Below are positions 1 to 10,103 of a stretch of DNA of 64,000 bases, piece by piece. Under the pieces are notes generated by a model. The model made no database searches. It was given only the letters and a program-made list of their open reading frames with translations, and was not told the origin of the DNA. Source of the DNA: Polytrichum commune (lineage: Eukaryota > Streptophyta > Polytrichopsida > Polytrichales > Polytrichaceae); NCBI GenBank assembly GCA_950295325.1, contig OX485806.1, positions 49,347,169 through 49,411,168 on the forward strand. Reading direction: 5' to 3'. The stretch's first letter is position 1. Each line of letters opens with the position of its first letter. Position numbers and translations under genes: made by a program.

Positions 1-693
1 GCCGAAGGGGTTGGACCTAACAAAAAATGGTATGCTACCGGCGTGGAGCACGAGCCTTCTAAGGTAGGGGGCTAGCCTATCGACCAAAAATGTGTCTTGC
101 CTATCGCCGGTCCAAGTGTCCGGGAAGATGACGTTGCCCGGGGGGTTCAAGACGCTCTTGGTGGGGTTGTCGTCGATGAAGACGGTGTTATCTGGAGTCG
201 GCCACCACCCGTGCGGCGTCCCTTGCAGACGGGGGACGCCTCGCCAGAGTCTCGAGCGGAGGACCTTGAGGAACTGTTGTCCTCCGCCCCGACCGCCAAA
301 CTTGGGCACCGGTTGACCTTTCTCGTCGAGCAGCTCGTCGCAGTCCTCTTGGCCGAGGACGAGGCAAGGGCTCGGGAGATCGTGGAACAAGAAGTGCATG
401 ATGGGCTCGGTGTTCTCCATGACCATGGAGCTCCACACAATGACGTGAGCGAACTCGGCCACCTCGCGAAGGAAGTCACGCAAGCCGGGACGGGCGCGGA
501 CAGCCTTGCGGTTAATGAGGGTGTCGAGCTCGCCGTCGTAGTCCCTTTGGTCGGGGTGACGAAAGGGACGCGTGGGGATCCTTGGGATGTGTTGGGTGTG
601 ACACAACACCCCGTTGAGGTCAAAAACGATGAAAGGTTTGTTCCGGGTGGGAGGTCCACTGGTCGAGGGGTTGCGACCAATCTCCAGGGGGTC
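1..693 (-). CDS. FCP1/NLI-interacting-factor-like HAD phosphatase, partial exon
   Basis: Read on the minus strand from 693 to the window edge, one open frame gives about 230 residues of an FCP1 homology (HAD-type) phosphatase. These enzymes dephosphorylate serine/threonine, classically the RNA polymerase II C-terminal tail. Visible landmarks in order are the nucleophile strand FDLNGVLCHT, a middle segment VIVWSSMVMENTEP, GQEDCDELLDEKG, and the distal acidic strand VFIDDNPTKSVLNP. The usual DxDxT/V motif reads DLNGV, so the second (general acid) aspartate is asparagine, which argues for reduced or altered catalysis. The exon opens just after a good acceptor (TCATCACAG, minus strand) at 694, so at least one upstream exon exists. 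It lies downstream of, and in the same orientation as, the ParB/methyltransferase-like gene. It could be a captured host fragment or another gene of the same element. Fold confidence is fair; function is inferred. Confidence 0.7.
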
Positions 694-769
694 CTGTGAT
701 GAACAACTCGACTAGTTTAATTCTATGATCCAATAATGAAATTTTGCGTAGAAAATGAAGACGGTGCAT

Positions 770-1290
770 TATGGGGAAAGACGAGGAACTGAGGAGAGTG
801 CAAGGAAAATGTGCTCAAGGGCACACTTGCGAACGAGCGTTCGTGAATGAAGGCTACCGGGGCGGTGCGCATCATTTACGAGCGCTCGTTCGTGAGCGCG
901 GCTACACGTACATTTACGAGCGGTCGTTCGCGAATGAGGTGGACAGTGGGTCGCAGCCTTTCACGAACGAGCGTTCGCGAATGAGGTGGGTATGCAAGAA
1001 TCAACATAATCTCATCAACATATACAACATACGAGAAGGGGTCGAGGGCAGAGAATTTGAAGCAACGCGATGCAGATAACATAGGCTCATATATTAATCC
1101 CTTGAATATTTACATTTCTCACGTGATAGTCTATCACATTTTCCTAAGGCAAAATGATGCTGTGTCCTACAAAATTGTTCGGCCCTAAGGGGGACCGCTG
1201 AAGAGGGCTCTCGCAAGGCCACTGGATGTCGATGAAGAGAAAAACATCGCGATGTTAGAGAGGTTACGAACGCGCGTTCGTAAAAAAATG
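770..1290. repeat. Palindrome cluster between phosphatase exon and large gene
   Basis: This spacer holds five copies of the dispersed palindrome (near 829, 874, 911, 961 and 1264), several imperfect (GAGCG or GCGA in place of GAACG or GTAA). No convincing ORF is present. It is either the 3' UTR and flank of the large gene or intron/5' sequence of the phosphatase gene. A degenerate relative of about 980-1390 occurs at 17340-17830. Confidence 0.7.
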
Positions 1291-1296
1291 GTATTC

Positions 1297-2745
1297 TCAG
1301 AGGAGAGTTACCTCGTCATCGGGGGGAGGGGCAGCGGCGGTGGACCGAGCAGCAGGTCCCTCCTCAACGATTAATGAACGCGCGTTCGTAACCTCCATAG
1401 CTACAGCCGCCTCTGTCTCCATGGCCTCTGCCTCACGCTCCGGTTGAGAGGCCTGTGTCGCCTGGATGCGCAGCGCGTCTTCTTCCTCGGCGCCTAGGTC
1501 GAGCGCGTCCATCCTGACATCCTCCATCCACGCCGCATGGGTTTCTTCCACGTCCATCCCATGCACCCCTGGTGCGTCATTGGGGCTCCCCTGCGTGTCC
1601 TCCACAATGACCATGTCAGTGTGTCGCGCAGAGTCATCGCCATGTCTGTCTACTACCCTGGGGACGACGGTGAAAGACAACGCATCGGTGTATGAGGGCA
1701 GTCCTACCCTTGAAGGGGGAGGGGTGAGGACTGGAGGACCTGAAGATTCACGAACGCGCGTTCGTAAAACCTCGTCCTCCTGGATGGCCGCCGCCACAGC
1801 ATCGTGGGAGGTGGTTGAGGGAACCTCTGGTGGCGGAGGAGTGCCAACAAGCGTAGGGTGGGGCGCCTGTTGGCGGGAAGGCCCTCCGGTGAACATGCCC
1901 GGTGGAGGGGATTGGGAGGGGTATCCTCCAGGGAAGGGGTAGGCCGGCTGGGGGGGCACCGAGAAGCTCTGCATACGCTGGAGCATGGCGAGGATGGCGT
2001 CCGTCTTCTCGTTCAACTGCCTCAGCTCCTCCTGAATTGCGAACATTTTCTTGGCATTCTCCTCTGCCGCCTTCGCCATGTCCTCCTTCATATTTTGCTC
2101 GAGCTTGGCGTTAAGCTCGGCGACGGACAATGCCTCCTCTTTGACCCTCTTGTTTTTGTCAAAGTCTACCCCCAGCTCGACCATGATCTCCATGTCGCCC
2201 TCGTCCTCATCGGAGACCTCGATGATTGCCCCCGGAGGCAGCTCCACGTAGGGGGTCTTCTTCATCCTCCGCCTCGTGTTGCGGTACTGGTCCAACGTCG
2301 GTCGGGACCGTTGGTCCAGAAGGTCGAGGTTCTCCATCTTGGGAACCACGATCGGCCTGGGCGACACGGATGTCGAGCATCCCCCGGGAGTGCCGAATGC
2401 CTCCGCTCTAGACGTTCTCGCGGGGAGGACATCTTGGGTTGTCCCCGCCGACGACCCCGTGTATCCACCCGGAGTCCCTTGCACGTCGGATGGATTTCCC
2501 GATAGCGCCAAAATGCGGAGAGGAGTGACGTCCAAGGATCGGAGGATCGCCTCGACGTTGTAGGAGGGCGCGGGCTCGTCGTCGTCCGTCTCCATGGCGG
2601 GCATGCCTTCGTCGACGGGCATGTTGATGTCTGTGCTCGGGAGGGACATGTCCTCCAGGTCCATCGTGGAGGCCTTCGCCCTGTGCACGTGGAAGTCCTC
2701 CTCGTCGATGGCTTCAATGAAGCTGTTGACGACCAGCCCCAGCAT
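1297..2745 (-). CDS. Exon 3 of large gene: acidic coiled-coil C-terminal tail
   Basis: About 482 codons ending at a stop at 1297-1299. It begins MLGLVVNSFIEAIDEEDF, completing the methyltransferase-like domain. A low-complexity acidic/proline/threonine region follows, then a charged helix (KEEALSVAELNAKLEQNMKE ... IQEELRQLNEKTDAIL) at about residues 1070-1130 of the whole protein that should form a coiled coil, then a Pro/Gly-rich stretch (PYPFPGGYPSQSPPPGMF). Two copies of the dispersed palindrome lie inside the coding frame (1371-1391 encoding VTNARS; 1749-1768 encoding RTRVR) without breaking it. No recognised domain in the tail. Confidence 0.68.
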   Translation of the reverse strand: MLGLVVNSFIEAIDEEDFHVHRAKASTMDLEDMSLPSTDINMPVDEGMPAMETDDDEPAPSYNVEAILRSLDVTPLRILALSGNPSDVQGTPGGYTGSSAGTTQDVLPARTSRAEAFGTPGGCSTSVSPRPIVVPKMENLDLLDQRSRPTLDQYRNTRRRMKKTPYVELPPGAIIEVSDEDEGDMEIMVELGVDFDKNKRVKEEALSVAELNAKLEQNMKEDMAKAAEENAKKMFAIQEELRQLNEKTDAILAMLQRMQSFSVPPQPAYPFPGGYPSQSPPPGMFTGGPSRQQAPHPTLVGTPPPPEVPSTTSHDAVAAAIQEDEVLRTRVRESSGPPVLTPPPSRVGLPSYTDALSFTVVPRVVDRHGDDSARHTDMVIVEDTQGSPNDAPGVHGMDVEETHAAWMEDVRMDALDLGAEEEDALRIQATQASQPEREAEAMETEAAVAMEVTNARSLIVEEGPAARSTAAAPPPDDEVTLL

Positions 2746-2886
2746 CTGAGATTCAAGCAAATACGTTAGAATATACGAACGTGCGTTCGTAAACATCAAC
2801 GACGAGAAACAATGTCATCAAAACCCAAGACAAATTGAGGTGAACTTTACGAACGAGCGTTCGTAAATATTAGTTGGAGAGCTTAC
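2746..2886 (-). other. Intron 2 of large gene with two palindromes
   Basis: A 141-bp GT-AG intron (GTAAGC ... CTCAG) holding palindromes at 2774-2793 and 2845-2866. Splicing joins ...YAAM to MLGLVVNSFIEAI in phase 0. Confidence 0.72.
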
Positions 2887-3048
2887 CATCGCAGCGTACA
2901 TGAACTTGCTGCCGCCACAAACGTTGTACAGGGTCTCTCCGCTTATTGCCACGCTCTGCAAAACGGAGACGTAGAACTCCAACCTGAGTTCCATCGTCGG
3001 GAAGACAGTGTACAAGGTCTCCTGCAGCAGATCCTTGGGAGGGGGATG
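2887..3048 (-). CDS. Exon 2 (3' part) of large gene, beyond the retrotransposon
   Basis: Continuation of exon 2 on the far side of the inserted chromovirus. It encodes PPPKDLLQETLYTVFPTM, then LRLEFYVSVLQSVAISGE and LYNVCGGSKFMYAAM. The GGSKF turn aligns with the D-C-T-x-A-T-G-S turn of the A and B genes, i.e. the SAM-binding motif I. It ends at a GTAAGC donor at 2886. In plus-strand shadow frames part of this reads into the LTR, which is not coding. Confidence 0.7.
3044..3048. other. Target-site duplication GGATG (left)
   Basis: Direct repeat GGATG immediately before the left LTR, matched by GGATG at 10104-10108 immediately after the right LTR. Confidence 0.92.
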
Positions 3049-4024
3049 TGTCGCGCACCTCTCCATGAGGAGTGCCCGAAACACCATGGGCACAAGGGGG
3101 ACCCCGGAGTGACACCCGGGACTTGTGGCGCCGTTGGTGAGAGGGCCCAAGTGATCCTAGTGTGGGTGAGGGCCCCGGGCGTTGGGAACGCCTCCCACCC
3201 ACAAAGACTAGGAGGCATGAGGGTGAGGCCATGAGCTATGCGTAGCTCATGGCGTGGTGATTCTAGAATGCTCAAGATCACCTCAATCGGAGGTGTGAGC
3301 TAGGAGTTATGGCCATTTGAGTGGGGTGCTGTCCCGGGACAGCGCCCTGGTACAGCAGTGCCTGGGAGTGATTCCCGGGACTGCCAAGGTTCAAACAGGC
3401 ATAACTTCCTCATGACTTGCCCGAATGGGGCAAGCGAGGAGTCCATCGGCATCTACGTGAAGCGTAGATGAGGATGGAGTGGTTGGTTGTTATGATCAGA
3501 TATCATACAAGGAAGTCATGATGGTCTGAAGCTGCTGGGGGGGTTCTAGGCCCAGCAGCTAAGGGAAAATGTCCACTTGGCCCCAACTCTTGGTAGAGAG
3601 ACAAGAGGTTGGTTGGCGGTGGGGTAGGGGCTCCGTGTAGAGTCATAGAGGCTTATATGGGTGAGGTGGTGTGGCCTCACCCACCCGAGGCCGAACGGCA
3701 AGGCCTCCATGGGCTTTGGCCTATTGTGAGGCCATAGTTGCCTAGTATGCTTCGGGTTGTTGTAGTGTTGCTCCGGCAACGCGATGATCAACATAGGATT
3801 GGACTTCCATGGATGGAAGTCCACATTGGGGAAATGGGTTACCGATTAAGGGGTGAGTCCCGAAAGCAAAGTAGGAGGGTTGGTTCCCTCCTATGAACTA
3901 TTGGTCCGGGGTTAGAGGAGCTAACCATTAGCATGGCGGTATGCGAAGGGTTAGCCACTCGTAACCTTTGCTAGAATTGAAAATTGGCAAGATGGTCAAG
4001 GGGGGGCTAGCAAGGGTTGCGACA
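3049..4024 (+). repeat. 5' LTR of chromovirus
   Basis: 976 bp, TG...CA bounded. It contains a perfect 16-bp hairpin GCTGTCCCGGGACAGC near 3329 and a near-palindrome around ACTTCCATGGATGGAAGT near 3800. A TATA-like CTTATATGGG lies near 3653, a candidate promoter for the element transcript. Confidence 0.93.
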
Positions 4025-4026
4025 CT

Positions 4027-4038
4027 TGGTATCAGAGC
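4027..4038 (+). other. Primer-binding site, initiator tRNA-Met
   Basis: TGGTATCAGAGC two bases after the 5' LTR is the standard plant LTR-retrotransposon complement of the 3' end of initiator methionine tRNA. Confidence 0.93.
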
Positions 4039-4321
4039 AGGGTTCCAATATTTAAGCTAGCACTTTGAGGGAAACATGGCTATCAAACCTGAGGGTTATT
4101 ATGGTGAGCCCGGGGTTTCCAAAAGGTTGTGAGGCTCAAATTGGAACAAAGATCATGTGTAAATGGAATTTGACCATACCATTAGTTCTAACGACAATGG
4201 TGGGCATGATGGTAGATTGAGTAAGGAAAATGGAGGAGTGCTTTGAAAAGGGCTCCCGCAAACCTCAACAAACATTTGGGGCCTAGAATACCAAAAGCAC
4301 CCAAAACCTTGGAGGGTATTA

Positions 4322-5120
4322 ATGTTGGATTGGAATTTCAATTCGAGATGCTTTGAAGGTTCGGATGTTGAAATGAACTTGATGCTAATGAGGCACCCGG
4401 GGCCTCTTAAGGCCTATGTGCGCTATTCAAACGCACAAATGAAGGATACACCTAAAACGGACGAGCTTTTTAAGAAATGCATCGTTTTAGGTGGGGTTTT
4501 AAAAGCGGGTGGTGGATGCCTTGTTTAAGTCCCTAAGGCTTCTTGAGGACATGGTGGGGACCATCAAGTTTGCAAGAGCATTGAAGCCGATGGTCCCAAA
4601 GAGAAGTTGGCGGCGCATCACCACAAGTGGCTTTAGCCAAAGTAGGTCCCAAAGAAATGAGTGCAAATTGTTTGGTCCATTTTACTTAGGCAAAACATAT
4701 TGGTGCCGCAGACGGAATGTTGAAAGGTGGCTTTATGCTTCCAAAGCAAATCATACTTGTGCCGCGGACGGAATGTTGGGAGGTGGGTTTGTCCTACCAA
4801 GGCAATTCATGTTTGTGCCATGGACGGAGTGTGAGAAGGTGGCTTTGTGCTACCAAGGCAAAACATGTTTGTTTTGCGGACAAATTATGAGAAATTGGTT
4901 TTGTGGCACCAAACCAATTTGTCCCGCGGACGAAATGTTTAAAGTTGGCTTTGCGGACCAAGCCAAGCCAAGTTGCCGAGGACCAAATGTTGGACGATGG
5001 CTTTGTGGCCAAGGCTAGTAGCCTTAAGCCGAGGCCAAGTATTTTGTACCTTGAGGCTCAAATGAATGGGAGAAATGTCTCATGTGTTGACAAAGAGGCT
5101 ATTACTCCTTCTTGAGCCCA
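4322..5120 (+). pseudogene. Degenerate gag region with internal tandem repeat
   Basis: Broken frames with no intact capsid motif. Between about 4690 and 5010, five to six imperfect 50-60-bp repeats each contain a GCGGACGGAATGTT-like core (4706, about 4766, 4820, 4877, 4928, 4978), encoding a repeated C-A-D-E/G-M-F peptide. The position just after the PBS identifies it as the gag part. Confidence 0.6.
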
Positions 5121-5142
5121 AAACTCACAAGGGAGTTGGGGC

Positions 5143-5640
5143 TTGCCGATTGATAGAGAAAGCAAGCCCACCAAGGTGCGGTTTGGAAAGGGCGAACCGC
5201 ATGAGACAAAGGAGGCCGCGATGCATGTAACCTTTCAATGTGGGACATTGGATTTTTGTCAAAATTTCACACCATGTGAAATAGATGAAATGCATGTCAT
5301 TGTGAAGGCCGCCTACGTTGAAACTCACATGATAGATGTGAGGTGCAAGCCGGTGAGCTTGCGGTGCATTATGATGGGTCATAATGGCAAAGAATTGAGG
5401 TTCAAATTGACAAGGACTCCTATGTTAGGAGGACCCAAGTTGAATTTGGTCTTAATGGACCAAATGAAAAATAGAAAACATAATGGTCGTGGTTCAATTG
5501 GAGCAACTCCAAGGAATGTATGGGGAGGCTAGGAAAGATGGGCCTCCTCCAAACCACATTGGTGGGATGTTGGTGAGATACAAGGATGTATTCACCAATG
5601 TGTTGCCCAAAAAAATTACCGCCAAGAAGTGAAAAATAAC
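5143..5640 (+). pseudogene. Retropepsin-like protease and linker remnant
   Basis: Frames encode VTFQCGTLDFCQNFTPCEID, KPVSLRCIMMGHNGKELRFK and RTPMLGGPKLNLVLMDQM, which resemble the segment following the retropepsin active site in plant chromovirus polyproteins. The catalytic D-T/S-G is not visible. It runs into YKDVFTNVLPKK, after which the reverse-transcriptase palm is absent. Confidence 0.5.
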
Positions 5641-5689
5641 TTTGCTCAACGAGAGATTGAGTTCTTCAGGTATGTGGTGACAAAGGAAG

Positions 5690-6850
5690 TTGGTGGACGA
5701 ACATGAAGAATGTCAAGGCAATCCAAAAAGAGAATTGGCCCTTGACTCAAGAAAATGGCTTAGGTCATTTGTTGGCCTAGCCAACTACTACCACCACTTC
5801 ATTCATGGTTTTGCTAAGGTTGCTAGAACCTTAGTCAACATGTTGGAAAAAAATGGCTATCCCCAAGAGTGGGATGAGCCTTGTCACCAAGCCTTTGGGG
5901 AGCTCAAGAGTAAGTTCTCTTCACAAGATGTGGTTAAGTTTCCGGGTTTTCATGAGCATGTTGAGGTGCACATGAAGGCGAAGGACTTTACCATTGGCGG
6001 ATGTTGATCCAAGATGGATGACCATTGCTTATGGGAGCATTAAGCTCCATGGTTGTAGAAGCTTATCGAACTTGTGCAAGAAATGGCTATCCCAAGAGTG
6101 GGATGAGCCTTGCCACCAAGTCTTTGAGGAGCTTAAGACCAAGTTCCTCTTTACCACCCGTGTTCAAGTTCGCGGAGCTTGAAAAACCTTTTGAGGTGCA
6201 TACGGGGGGTGAGTGACTTTACCATTGGCGGCTGTTGATGCAAGATGGATGGCCATTGCATATGAGAGCATGAAGCTCGATGGTTCGACTTGTGAAAGAA
6301 ATGGCTATCCCAAGAGTGGGATGATGTTTGTCACGAGTCTTTGGGGAGCTTAAGACCAAGTTCTCTTCGCCGCCCGTGCTCAAGTTCGCGGAGCTTGACA
6401 AACCTTTTGAGGGGTGCATACGGGGGTGAATGACTTTGCCAATGATGGATTGTTAATGTAAGATGGATGGCCATTGCATATGCGAGCATGAAGCTCGATG
6501 GTTGTCAAAGAAGACAACCAACTCATGACAAAGAATTTCTTTGCCGTAGTGCATTGCTTGAAGATGTGGCGACACTAGTTGGGGTCGCACAAAGTAAAGG
6601 TCTACATGGACAATGTGTCCTAAAAGTATTTTGACATACAAGCGCAAGTGACCGCCAAGTCATTGCGTTGGCATGATAGCTTGGCACTTATGAAGGTGGA
6701 TCTAATCCACAAACCGGACCGTGGAAATGTGGTGCCGGATGCGCGAAGTAGACCAGAAGAGTTCCAAGCAATGAGAACCATCCAAAACTTGTGGCTAATG
6801 TGTGCGGCGAAGGAAACTTGTGATGCAAGATACGGGAGGGGTAAATTAAT
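5690..6850 (+). pseudogene. RNase H remnant with tandem triplication
   Basis: RSFVGLANYYHHFIHGFAKV and HQAFGELKSKFSSQDVVKFP are the conserved tether leading into the Ty3/gypsy RNase H. The following block (GYPQEWDEPCHQAFEELK ... ESMKLDG) occurs three times in tandem (about 5850-6060, 6078-6290, 6297-6500; units of 205-220 bp) with different stops in each. RWHDSLALMKVDLIHKPDRG downstream closes the RNase H/connection region. None of the copies is open. Confidence 0.75.
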
Positions 6851-6899
6851 TACCCCAAAGCACAAAAGCTTTTAGGTGAGCTTCGCAAGAGCAAGGTGC

Positions 6900-8313
6900 T
6901 CAAAGAGGTTTAGTTGGTGGACGGATTGTTCAAGTGCAAACAAAGTCGGGTATTGGTGCCACAAGGCAAGTTGAGGCTATCGGTTTTGAAGGAAAAATGT
7001 GATAGCCCTATTGCCGGCCATAGAGGAGAAAGAAAAAAAAACCGCCATAGAATGGTGTCATGGAGGTACCATTGGCGGTGCATAAAGGAAGATATAGCCC
7101 ACTTTGTGAAGGCTTGAATCAAGGTTCAAATGAACCGAGCCTCTTACCAAAAGCAAGGCGGTTTCTTGCAACCGTTGCCTATCCCGTCGGCGCCATGGCA
7201 TAGTATGTGCATGGACTTGATCACAACTTTGCCGGAGTCACATGGGTATGATGCCATCTTGTTGATGGTAGAGCGGTTTGTCAAGTTGGCACACATGGTG
7301 CTGATTGTGGGAGCCACCACCGCGTTGAAGACCGCATAGCCTTTTCTCAAAGGATGGTTGAGGCACCACGGGTTGCCAAGAGTGATTGTGTGGGATCAAG
7401 ATCCAAAGTTCACAAGTGCATTTTCAATGCATTTCTCTAAGGAGGTCGGAAGGAAACTAAGGTTTAGCACGGCCTTGCATTCCTAAATGGATGGGAAACG
7501 GAGCGTGTGAATGGAGTCTTGAAGCAATACTTGAGGAACTTGGTGGGGGCGGACCAAGGAGATTGGGCGGACTATGTGGGTCGAGCGGAGTGTAATTGCA
7601 ATGTAGCCACGCACTTGGCTACCAAGGGGTGGTCTTTCGTGGTGGCTTATGGAGTGGATGCGCTCCAACCTATTAACCTAGCTCTCGAGGGGGCACATTC
7701 AACACTAGAGTTCAACCAAGATGGTGAGGACTTGGCCAAGAATGTAAACAAGTCTTGGAGATGACCAAGTTGTTGGTGGAGAAAGCCCGAATGTGCTACG
7801 AAGTGCAAGTCAATGCCGGAAGACGCGAAGTGGAGAATGAGGTGGGCCAAAATATGTTGTTGAATGTGAAAAACTTCACTTAGCCGGAAGGCCTCACTCC
7901 AAAGGTCATGTCCAAAATTGGAGCTTCATTTCCCATTGTGGAACAAGTGTTCAAGGACATGTATAAGTTGGAATTACCGCCCGAGATCAAAGTGCATCCA
8001 ACATTTCATGTCTCATTCCTAAAGCCATTTCAGGACGACACCTTGTGGCCCAATTACAAGCAAGTGATTAGGCCACCTCCCGACCTTGTGGATGTCATTT
8101 GGAACATGAGGTAGGAGGGCATCATCAAGTGTAGGAAGCCCAAGTGAAAAAGAAAGAAAATGAACAAAGGAGTACTTGGTGAAATGGTGAGGATACCATG
8201 AGAAAGAAGCCGTTTGGGTAGCGGCAAGAGACATGATGAACGGCAAGGAATTGGTAAAGCACTTTGAAGAAATTAAGGCTAGACATTTCAATAAAATGAA
8301 GCGTAGGCATTGA
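6900..8313 (+). pseudogene. Integrase core and C-terminal chromodomain remnant
   Basis: Pieces of a Ty3/gypsy integrase in several frames: SMCMDLITTLPESHGYDAI (first catalytic Asp), RVIVWDQDPKFTSAF (second Asp) and ERVNGVLKQYLRNLVG (glutamate helix). These are followed by YKLELPPEIKVHPTFHVSFL and then a chromodomain reading EYLVKW-(stop)-GYHEKEAVWVAARDM near 8170-8240. The chromodomain places the element among chromoviruses, which target modified chromatin. Multiple stops and frameshifts; ends at TGA 8311-8313. Confidence 0.8.
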
Positions 8314-9112
8314 TGAGGACATCAATCTCCTTTAGTGGGGGAGAGACGCTAGTAGCACACTTAGCTTCGAGGCTAATTGCTCCACAACATTAACTTGTTC
8401 TTTGGCTTGAGGGAATAAAGTCCAAACTTTAGTGGTGCAAAGAGAAAAGTATGAGATGAGGTCCTAGTCTTGTACTTGTGCTTGGTTAATGGAAGAGGGG
8501 AAATAGATATGCCAAACTAGGTTGGGTAAGCCGAGTAATTGGGGGCCATGGCTTCGAGGGGCCTTGGATAAAACCAAGAAACTTCTTAGTTGTGGGCTTG
8601 TCCGGGCGGGGACAAGGTGATGGCGCGTGCTCATAAAAGTGCTACCCGCGAGCTAACGAGAGTTGGCGCATGGGAGTCATGAACCCATGTCTCGAAAGAG
8701 CAAAGTGGGAACCGAGTCGGGCGGGACTTGGCATCACCCCCGTGCGATCGAGGCGTGGCTTAACAATGGAAAGCCATCTCGGAGTTGCAACCGAGACAAC
8801 TTAGTGGAAGCGTTGAGGTCTCGCCTAGATGTGTCACGTTAGGCTAGTGGAGCCTAATGGGGGAGGCCCCAAAGGAGGGGCAACCCAAGTGAGTCCCAAA
8901 GTAGGTGGGTCTAGTGTAGGTTAGGTCCTTGGAGGAGAGATCCAAGGTCGCTAACAGACCACCTAGGAACGACACCTTTGGGACTATGCCAAATTTGAAG
9001 ATGCATTGTGGGGGTCGCGCCCTAAGGTAAACACAATGCCGCACCATAGAGGATGGCAACTTGAGAATTGGTGTGCCGACTACGAGTATAGTCGATGAGG
9101 GCATCGACTCCG
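8314..9112 (+). other. Untranslated tail of the chromovirus, with duplicated polypurine tract
   Basis: No coding frame of note. A polypurine-like TTTAGTGGGGGAGAG at about 8331 is preceded by GATGAGGACATCAATCTCC, and nearly the same arrangement (GATGAGGGCATCGACTCC then TTTGGTGGGGGTGAG) recurs right before the 3' LTR at about 9095-9127. The intervening 780 bp looks like an addition between an old and a current polypurine tract. Confidence 0.5.
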
Positions 9113-9127
9113 TTTGGTGGGGGTGAG
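9113..9127 (+). other. Polypurine tract
   Basis: TTTGGTGGGGGTGAG immediately precedes the 3' LTR, the expected plus-strand primer position. Confidence 0.8.
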
Positions 9128-10103
9128 TGTCGCGCACCTCTCCATGAGGAGTGCCCGAAACACCATGGGCACAAGGGGGACCCCGGAGTGACACCCGGGA
9201 CTTGTGGCGCCGTTGGTGAGAGGGCCCAAGTGATCCTAGTGTGGGTGAGGGCCCCGGGCGTTGGGAACGCCTCCCACCCACAAAGACTAGGAGGCATGAG
9301 GGTGAGGCCATGAGCTATGCGTAGCTCATGGCGTGGTGATTCTAGAATGCTCAAGATCACCTCAATCGGAGGTGTGAGCTAGGAGTTATGGCCATTTGAG
9401 TGGGGTGCTGTCCCGGGACAGCGCCCTGGTACAGCAGTGCCTGGGAGTGATTCCCGGGACTGCCAAGGTTCAAACAGGCATAACTTCCTCATGACTTGCC
9501 CGAATGGGGCAAGCGAGGAGTCCATCGGCATCTACGTGAAGCGTAGATGAGGATGGAGTGGTTGGTTGTTATGATCAGATATCATACAAGGAAGTCATGA
9601 TGGTCTGAAGCTGCTGGGGGGGTTCTAGGCCCAGCAGCTAAGGGAAAATGTCCACTTGGCCCCAACTCTTGGTAGAGAGACAAGAGGTTGGTTGGCGGTG
9701 GGGTAGGGGCTCCGTGTAGAGTCATAGAGGCTTATATGGGTGAGGTGGTGTGGCCTCACCCACCCGAGGCCGAACGGCAAGGCCTCCATGGGCTTTGGCC
9801 TATTGTGAGGCCATAGTTGCCTAGTATGCTTCGGGTTGTTGTAGTGTTGCTCCGGCAACGCGATGATCAACATAGGATTGGACTTCCATTGATGGAAGTC
9901 CACATTGGGGAAATGGGTTACCGATTAAGGGGTGAGTCCCGAAAGCAAAGTAGGAGGGTTGGTTCCCTCCTATGAACTATTGGTCCGGGGTTAGAGGAGC
10001 TAACCATTAGCATGGCGGTATGCGAAGGGTTAGCCACTCGTAACCTTTGCTAGAATTGAAAATTGGCAAGATGGTCAAGGGGGGGCTAGCAAGGGTTGCG
10101 ACA
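9128..10103 (+). repeat. 3' LTR of chromovirus
   Basis: 976 bp, the same length as the 5' LTR and identical apart from one substitution near 9889; followed directly by the target duplication GGATG at 10104-10108. Confidence 0.93.

Larger units (their letters stand above)
3049..10103 (+). mobile_element. Ty3/gypsy chromovirus LTR retrotransposon, non-autonomous, very young insertion
   Basis: A complete element of 7,055 bp with two 976-bp LTRs that begin TGTCGCGC, end TTGCGACA and differ at only one base that I can find (CCATGGATGG near 3810 against CCATTGATGG near 9889). A 5-bp target duplication GGATG lies at 3044-3048 and 10104-10108. Inside are a primer-binding site for initiator tRNA-Met, remnants of gag, protease, RNase H, integrase and a chromodomain, all riddled with stops. 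The catalytic reverse-transcriptase core (YxDD) is missing: frames jump from the protease/linker (about 5620) to the tether just before RNase H. Near-identical LTRs around dead coding mean it was copied recently by enzymes supplied in trans. It interrupts exon 2 of the minus-strand large gene. Confidence 0.93.

Noticed and set aside
92-699. Plus-strand ORFs of 74 and 200 codons over the left edge
   Set aside because: They are antisense shadows of the minus-strand phosphatase exon, which has clear family motifs.
1466-2563. Several plus-strand ORFs (up to 215 codons)
   Set aside because: Antisense shadows of the GC-rich minus-strand exon 3 of the large gene.
3046-4000. ORFs within LTR copies (for example the frame giving GLGPSHQ/CGAVGERAQ)
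   Set aside because: Repeated in every LTR copy and spanning LTR boundaries; no protein family, explained by shared LTR sequence.
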